From Virgibacillus sp. NKC19-16 (GTDB taxonomy: Bacteria; Bacillota; Bacilli; Bacillales; Amphibacillaceae): a stretch of DNA of 64,000 bases. How positions within the stretch are numbered: position 1 is the stretch's first letter; each line of letters opens with the position of its first letter. Of the stretch, positions 60,299-64,000 are shown piece after piece. The notes under the pieces were generated by a model. It saw nothing but the letters and a program-made list of their open reading frames with translations. It searched no databases and was not told the DNA's origin. The stretch lies in contig NZ_CP074373.1 of the NCBI RefSeq assembly GCF_021560035.1, forward strand, positions 368,001-432,000, read 5' to 3'. Both the position numbers and the translations under genes were made by a program.

Positions 60299-60754
60299 AT
60301 GCAGAGGAGTTATTGGTTCATAGCTTTGGGTATTGTTTGGACTATTATTTTTTCAGGTATGAGCTTTTATTGGGCAATGGGTGGCTTACTTGGTGTTAAA
60401 TCTCTAGGAGGGTTTATTTATGAGATGTCCCTAAACCCTTCCCCCTCGTTCGTTATGATAGTTTGGCTTACCGGTTTTATTAAATTACTTGGGTTACTAT
60501 TATTGTTGATGCTTCTTATTCAATGGAAGAAGCCTATAATAACCAGAATGCTTTATTACGTCACAAAAATTATAGGAGCTTTATTGTTCTTGTATGGCTT
60601 ACTAAATTTCATTACGATTTCCCTGAGTGTGTTTAACGTTTTAGAATTTGACTTAGATTCATATGCAACGTTTTGGAGGTTAGCTTTTTGGGAACCTTTC
60701 TGGATGGCTGGAGGGGTATTTTACTTTTTTTCCGTTAAAAAGAGTACGATTTAG
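60299..60754 (+). CDS. Cassette 5: DUF3995-like membrane protein
   Basis: This 151-residue protein has four predicted membrane helices (about residues 7-26, 50-75, 85-110 and 128-146) and SFYWAMGGLLG near the start, a pattern seen in DUF3995 proteins. GAGGGGTG lies about 9 nt upstream of the ATG, directly after repeat R5. R6 starts about 55 nt after the stop. The function is unknown. Confidence 0.65.
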   Translation: MQRSYWFIALGIVWTIIFSGMSFYWAMGGLLGVKSLGGFIYEMSLNPSPSFVMIVWLTGFIKLLGLLLLLMLLIQWKKPIITRMLYYVTKIIGALLFLYGLLNFITISLSVFNVLEFDLDSYATFWRLAFWEPFWMAGGVFYFFSVKKSTI

Positions 60755-60809
60755 TTAACACTACTAGGGGAACTATTTCTTTGATAAGGCGTTTGAAATG
60801 ATCTTCCAG

Positions 60810-60873
60810 AAACGGGCGCAATTCTGGAATAAGGATTTGCGCTCGTACTGTAATAGGGCCAGATTGTTCCGTT
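60810..60873 (+). repeat. Cassette repeat R6
   Basis: GGGCGCAATTCTGGAATAA and GGGCCAGATTGTTCCGTTA, with starts 42 bp apart, longer than in the other copies. GGGCGCAA pairs with TTGCGCTC inside it. Confidence 0.6.
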
Positions 60874-60888
60874 ATGGGGGGATTAAAG

Positions 60889-61059
60889 TTGATTATAAAA
60901 ACAATTGTTGGCTCCTTGATAGCAGGAGTAATTTACACCATTATTATGGGGATATATTTCAAAAAGATTGGAATAAGCTCTTCGAGAAAATATATAAGCG
61001 GTATAGTGTTTACTGTTATTTTCTTTGTTTTATCTTTAATATTGAACAACTTTTTTTAG
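60889..61059 (+). CDS. Cassette 6: small membrane protein (56 aa)
   Basis: This two-helix protein (IIKTIVGSLIAGVIYTIIMG and YISGIVFTVIFFVLSLILN) has a basic loop KKIGISSSRK. A TTG at 60889 with GGGGGGA 6 nt upstream is preferred; an ATG at 60874 overlaps that site. The ribosome binding site is at the edge of repeat R6. The function is unknown. Confidence 0.5.
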   Translation: MIIKTIVGSLIAGVIYTIIMGIYFKKIGISSSRKYISGIVFTVIFFVLSLILNNFF

Positions 61060-61086
61060 CTTATAAACAGCAACTGCATATTAAGC

Positions 61087-61142
61087 AATCGGGCGCAGTT
61101 GTTGAAGAAGCATTGTGCCTGAATCGGGCCATATTATGGATG
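61087..61142 (+). repeat. Cassette repeat R7
   Basis: GGGCGCAGTTGTTGAAGAA and GGGCCATATTATGGATGG, with starts 35 bp apart. Confidence 0.65.
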
Positions 61143-61252
61143 GTCAACGGATAAGAACAAACACCTTGATTAGGTAGTCCAGCAATAACATTCCAAAGCA
61201 TGTGACATATGATGATTTTATAAACTATATGCCATGAGAGGAATGAAAAAAT

Positions 61253-61828
61253 ATGTATCGTTATCCATATCCTTACGCGTATCCTTATTATGCTAATCCA
61301 CCAATGTGTGACTGTTACAAGATTCCTGATTGCCGGTGTATGTCAAATGAATCCGGTTATGCAAATTACTTTTGGCCACATACAAACACTCAAAGCTATG
61401 CAGGTACCGTACTAAAAGATCATGGAAGAGAACCATTTGTCGTGAATATAAACCAAGCTGCTAAGCAAAATAATACATTTCGTACAGCCATATGGACAGG
61501 AAATCATTTGCAGGTTACATTAATGAGTCTGAATCCCGGAGAAGATATTGGAATAGAAATGCATCCTGATGTTGATCAATTCTTACGTATTGAACAGGGT
61601 CAGGGTATTACTCAGATGGGAAATAGTAAAGATAATTTAAACTTCCAAAGGAATGTTTATGATGATTCCGCAATCGTAATACCTGCTGGAGCATGGCATA
61701 ATCTAACAAATACAGGTAACATTCCATTAAAACTTTATTCGATATATGCTCCGCCTAACCATCCATTTGGAACCGTTCATGAAACGAAAGCAGACGCAAT
61801 AGCTGCCGAAGAAAACCATCACTACTAA
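61253..61828 (+). CDS. Cupin protein with Tyr/Pro-rich N-terminus
   Basis: This 191-residue protein has an N-terminal Tyr/Pro-rich segment (MYRYPYPYAYPYYANPP), a Cys cluster (CDCYKIPDCRC) and a cupin domain (about residues 75-170; PGEDIGIEMHPDVDQFLRIEQGQG and the second motif PAGAWHNLTNTG). The metal-ligand pattern H-x(3)-D/E plus a late His is present. Such Tyr-rich cupins occur in spore-forming Bacillaceae and may be spore-associated, which is an inference. It has its own leader after R7 and R8 follows about 40 nt after the stop. Confidence 0.78.
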   Translation: MYRYPYPYAYPYYANPPMCDCYKIPDCRCMSNESGYANYFWPHTNTQSYAGTVLKDHGREPFVVNINQAAKQNNTFRTAIWTGNHLQVTLMSLNPGEDIGIEMHPDVDQFLRIEQGQGITQMGNSKDNLNFQRNVYDDSAIVIPAGAWHNLTNTGNIPLKLYSIYAPPNHPFGTVHETKADAIAAEENHHY

Positions 61829-61866
61829 TTGGGTTGAAAGATGTTTACTGGTTTGGAATCTTCAAT

Positions 61867-61890
61867 TAAAGGGCGCAATTGTGGAACAAC
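61867..61890 (+). repeat. Cassette repeat R8 (short)
   Basis: TAAAGGGCGCAATTGTGGAA followed by CAAC looks like the start of a left half-unit fused to the end of a right one. It is the last copy before the conjugative element. Confidence 0.5.
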
Positions 61891-61998
61891 ACAGGTGGAA
61901 TAATGACATAACTTTATTTGAAGAGTTAACGCCTATTTAACAGTGTTTATTCGAATCTAAACGAAAAAAATAAGTTAAAAATGACATAGTTCTGTACC

Positions 61999-62034
61999 AA
62001 AATCCCTACCAAAAAATAAGTTGGTAGGGATTAT
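61999..62034. terminator. Bidirectional terminator at the edge of the conjugative element
   Basis: AATCCCTACCA (62001-62011) pairs with TGGTAGGGATT (62022-62032), with T tracts on both sides. It follows the ImmA-like gene on the minus strand. Confidence 0.75.
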
Positions 62035-62059
62035 TTTTGTTGTATTAATCACTTTGAAA

Positions 62060-62545
62060 TTATGCATTAAATTGTTGTTGTAATTTTGATATTTGTAGTT
62101 GATTTCTAAAATGATTCAATCTTATTTCTGCCATTTCTTGAGTGACTTTAAATTCTTCCATTATAAACGGTATTCCTTCGTTAATATTAGTTATATTATA
62201 TTTTTGCAACATAAAAGTAGGTACACAAAAATGAAGCATAAAGTTATTTGCTTTCCATTCTTGGTATTGGAAGAAAAGAGTGTTTATATTCAGAATTTGA
62301 TTTCCGAAATGCAGTAAAACGTGACAAAGTTCATGCCCGAAATGTTCCCATTGTAGTTCAGGAGACAAACGGGAATCAATGATAATTTCTCCATTATAAG
62401 TTCTGCTTGAAATAGGTACAAAATGGATTGGAATTTCTAAAAGTTCAGCTATCGCTTTCATCTTTAATTCTTGAGGATGGTGAATGTTTAAACTGAAATA
62501 AAATTGTTCGATTGCATCTTCTAATAAAGTTGTATGATAATTCAT
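62060..62545 (-). CDS. immA: ImmA/IrrE family metalloprotease (antirepressor)
   Basis: This 161-residue zinc protease has the motif HELCH (H71, E72, H75) within EHFGHELCHVLLHFGNQ. In ICEBs1 and phi105, ImmA cleaves the repressor ImmR to induce the element. The gene lies 63 nt downstream of the ImmR-like repressor on the same strand, as in ICEBs1. In ICEBs1 the integrase gene follows immA; here it does not. Confidence 0.88.
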   Translation of the reverse strand: MNYHTTLLEDAIEQFYFSLNIHHPQELKMKAIAELLEIPIHFVPISSRTYNGEIIIDSRLSPELQWEHFGHELCHVLLHFGNQILNINTLFFQYQEWKANNFMLHFCVPTFMLQKYNITNINEGIPFIMEEFKVTQEMAEIRLNHFRNQLQISKLQQQFNA

Positions 62546-62608
62546 AGTTTGTCTCCTTTCTAGAATGTATGTTCGTTTAATGAGTATAAAAAAAGCCCAA
62601 TAATAGGC

Positions 62609-62953
62609 TTATTTTTTTTTGTCTCTTTCTTTGATAAATTCCCAAAAACGTATCAATTCATCTATTTTTTCTTCTGGTGCGTCTTGTAAGTCTTTAAAAA
62701 ATATTTGTGTTTTCGGGTCTAAAAATTCCTTCCACATTTCTTCAGGAGAATTACTATGTTCATTTCCAGTGATTAAATAATCAATGGATACATTAAATAT
62801 ATCTGATAATTTTTTTAGCGATTCGTAGTCGGGGTGCCTTTTGTTGAGTTCATAATGAGCGTACGTACCTCTATTTAAATTAAGTTTTTGTGATAGTTCT
62901 TGTTGAGATAAATTCTTTGCTGTTCGTAATTTTTTTAGTCTATCTCCCAACAT
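62609..62953 (-). CDS. immR: XRE-type repressor (ImmR-like)
   Basis: This 114-residue protein has an N-terminal lambda-repressor-type helix-turn-helix (about residues 5-60; NLSQQELSQKLNLNRGTYAHYELNKRHPDYESLKKLSDIF) and a C-terminal segment that would contain the ImmA-sensitive region. It is divergent from a small Cro-like gene, and three matched operators lie between them. It should maintain quiescence of the conjugative element. Confidence 0.88.
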   Translation of the reverse strand: MLGDRLKKLRTAKNLSQQELSQKLNLNRGTYAHYELNKRHPDYESLKKLSDIFNVSIDYLITGNEHSNSPEEMWKEFLDPKTQIFFKDLQDAPEEKIDELIRFWEFIKERDKKK

Positions 62954-62992
62954 GATAACTCCTCGTTTCCATCATTAGATTTGTTTATCTAT

Positions 62993-63107
62993 ATTATACT
63001 GTAGCATAAAGCTACATTAAATATTTGTTTCAAAAAAGTACAAAATAATCATTGACTGTAGCGAAACGCTACTGTATAATAAGAATTATCAAGTAGCAAA
63101 ACGCTAC
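62993..63107. promoter_or_regulatory. Divergent promoters with three repressor operators
   Basis: Three 15-bp palindromes of the form GTAGC-N5-GCTAC lie at 63001-63015, 63058-63072 and 63093-63107. The rightward promoter is TTGACT (63052-63057), 17 bp, TATAAT (63075-63080), and its spacer is occupied almost exactly by the second operator. The leftward -10 TATAAT (62998-62993) has the first operator in its own spacer. ImmR-like and Cro-like proteins should compete here. Confidence 0.8.
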
Positions 63108-63131
63108 AAAAAAGGCGGGTGATAAGATGGT

Positions 63132-63362
63132 ATGACAAAAAGAGAATGGTTGTATAGAAAAAGGACAAATCAAAAGTTAACTCAAGAGGAAGTAGCGATT
63201 CGTTCAAATATTAAACGTCCTTATTACTCTCAAATTGAGTTAGGTTTAAGAAGTCCTAGCGTTAAAGTTGCTAAACAAATCGCTGAAGTGATTGGGTTTG
63301 ATTGGAAAATTTTTTTTGAGAAAGATTGTAGCGATTTGAAACAAAAAAATAATACTTTTTAA
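63132..63362 (+). CDS. Small XRE-type regulator (Cro-like)
   Basis: This 76-residue protein is essentially one helix-turn-helix domain (KLTQEEVAIRSNIKRPYYSQIELGLRSPSVKVAKQIAEVI). It is the first rightward gene, driven by the operator-bearing promoter. A GGCGGGTGAT site lies upstream; a mini frame ATG-GTA-TGA overlaps the start. It may act as a Cro-type antagonist or early regulator of the element. Confidence 0.82.
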   Translation: MTKREWLYRKRTNQKLTQEEVAIRSNIKRPYYSQIELGLRSPSVKVAKQIAEVIGFDWKIFFEKDCSDLKQKNNTF

Positions 63363-63691
63363 GGTATTGCACATTGAAAACTATATATAGAAAGAAAGCG
63401 TATATGACAATCCTGCCAAATACGCCTTTATAAAACCTGAACACTTTTATTATAGGGCATCTTGGCAAAAATGTCACGCGTTAGTATTAAGTGTACACAG
63501 CTAGACACTTTTGAAAATGTTGTAGGAGGCTAGAAGAAGCGTCCTGATGGTAATAAAACATTACCTACTAGAATGTCGCCGTGATCTGAAAGTAGCGACT
63601 GATAAGCGCCATGATAGGAGCGGTACAGATAAATATCAAATTGAAAGATAGGAATAATGTTAAATATTTTAGATAACAAAAGGAGCGATAT
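63363..63691 (+). other. Leader region of the conjugative element's early operon
   Basis: About 330 bp without a supported gene between the Cro-like gene and the YdcP gene. It contains a short frame ATGACAATCCTGCCAAATAC (nine codons) from about 63403 and a hairpin GTCGC/GCGAC around 63577-63600. Such leaders precede the first conjugation genes in Tn916-like elements, and the function here is not determined. The minus-strand frame in this area has no ribosome binding site and is rejected. Confidence 0.4.
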
Positions 63692-64000
63692 ATGATGAAT
63701 TTTAGAAGTGGGATTAAACCAGATGCAAAGATAACGTTTGGCGATATGATTTTTATGGGATTGGCAAGAGAAAAAATGTATTTTGATCGGGAACGAGGCG
63801 TCAGAACGGATCAATTGGAATCTCGTATCTATAATTTAGCGTCCTCGACCCAAGGGGAACAAATTGAGGTAACATTGCCGGACTACGTAGATTTAAAAGA
63901 AATACATTTTAATGCACCGGTAGAATTAAAAAATCCAACCATAACGGCACGAGCGCAAGCAAGTGGAAATGGGTTTGCGAATGTTGTTTGGACTGTGAAT
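63692..64000 (+). CDS. YdcP family protein (DUF961) of an integrative conjugative element, 3' end outside window
   Basis: 103 residues are visible. The pattern KITFGDMIFMG, RTDQLESRIYNLASSTQGEQIEVTLPDYVDLKEIHFNAPVELKNPTITA matches the DUF961 proteins YdcP of ICEBs1 and Orf22/Orf23 of Tn916. These are early conjugation-module proteins. AGGAG lies 6 nt before the ATG at 63692. It shows that the conjugation module continues to the right of this window. Confidence 0.88.
   Translation, partial: MMNFRSGIKPDAKITFGDMIFMGLAREKMYFDRERGVRTDQLESRIYNLASSTQGEQIEVTLPDYVDLKEIHFNAPVELKNPTITARAQASGNGFANVVWTVN

Noticed and set aside
60798-61154. 118-codon plus-strand frame over the cassette 6 region
   Set aside because: It runs through repeats R6 and R7 and overlaps the two-helix membrane protein, which has the ribosome binding site and plausible composition.
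54741-61890. CRISPR array
   Set aside because: The repeats are imperfect, hundreds of bases apart and separated by genes. There are no uniform spacers and no cas genes.
54741-61890. Classical integron
   Set aside because: No tyrosine recombinase of the IntI type is in the window and the repeats lack attC core sites (GTTRRRY/RYYYAAC in the usual arrangement).
63530-63814. 94-codon minus-strand frame near the right edge
   Set aside because: It is antisense to the start of the YdcP-type gene, without ribosome binding site or family likeness.

Overview
This window looks like the chromosome of a low-GC, endospore-forming, probably halotolerant Bacillaceae (Oceanobacillus/Virgibacillus/Lentibacillus type). 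The evidence is many recognisable Bacillus-type proteins (SleL-like cortex hydrolase, YqxD, MhqR/MhqD-like pair, IolS-like reductase, LemA/HtpX), a BCCT osmolyte transporter, AGGAGG ribosome binding sites, AT-rich intergenic DNA and a probable mother-cell sporulation promoter. The genus is an inference.

Layout. 1-2 kb: a GntR/ABC-ATPase/permease operon cut by the window edge, with a perfect palindromic operator. 2-8 kb: SRPBCC protein, catalase, a toxin-antitoxin-like pair, a three-LysM GH18 germination hydrolase and a DUF3891 protein. 8-15.5 kb: redox and electrophile stress genes (extradiol dioxygenase-like VOC protein, MarR-hydrolase pair, UspA, aldo/keto reductase, NAD(P)-binding reductase) and small enzymes. 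15.6-22.6 kb: an antibiotic-response cluster with a Vga-like ABC-F protein behind a ribosome-controlled attenuator, a response regulator/ABC/kinase module with duplicated operators, and a macrolide phosphotransferase. 22.7-35 kb: a cobalamin riboswitch placed before an acyl-CoA thioesterase, an M20 amidohydrolase, TetR-MMPL, an ArsR-type regulator with MFS, LemA-HtpX, and an rRNA methyltransferase. 35-39.5 kb: ung and the hom-thrC-thrB operon. 40-53 kb: a stand-alone squalene/phytoene-synthase-like gene, BCCT and FUSC transporters, a coat-like protein, a MerR-TipAS regulator, the TPP-riboswitch thiW-thiD-thiM-thiE operon and an alcohol dehydrogenase. Two related MITEs (ISL3-like ends, 8-bp target duplications) lie at 31.5 and 45.2 kb.

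From about 53.1 kb the region is accessory and partly decayed. It holds a frameshifted phosphotransferase, a frameshifted coiled-coil gene, a degenerate tRNA-Ala beside an intact one, and then an array (54.7-61.9 kb) of small stand-alone genes separated by a recurring two-half-site repeat of about 55-60 bp. One copy of the repeat is split by a 2.6-kb group II intron that encodes a reverse transcriptase/maturase with an HNH domain. The array resembles a gene-cassette array, but no integrase is visible, and I regard it as the most interesting structure here.

From about 62.0 kb to the right edge the sequence enters an integrative and conjugative element of the ICEBs1/Tn916 kind: ImmA-like protease, ImmR-like repressor, a divergent Cro-like gene with three operators, and the start of a YdcP (DUF961) gene. 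Its integrase is not in the window.
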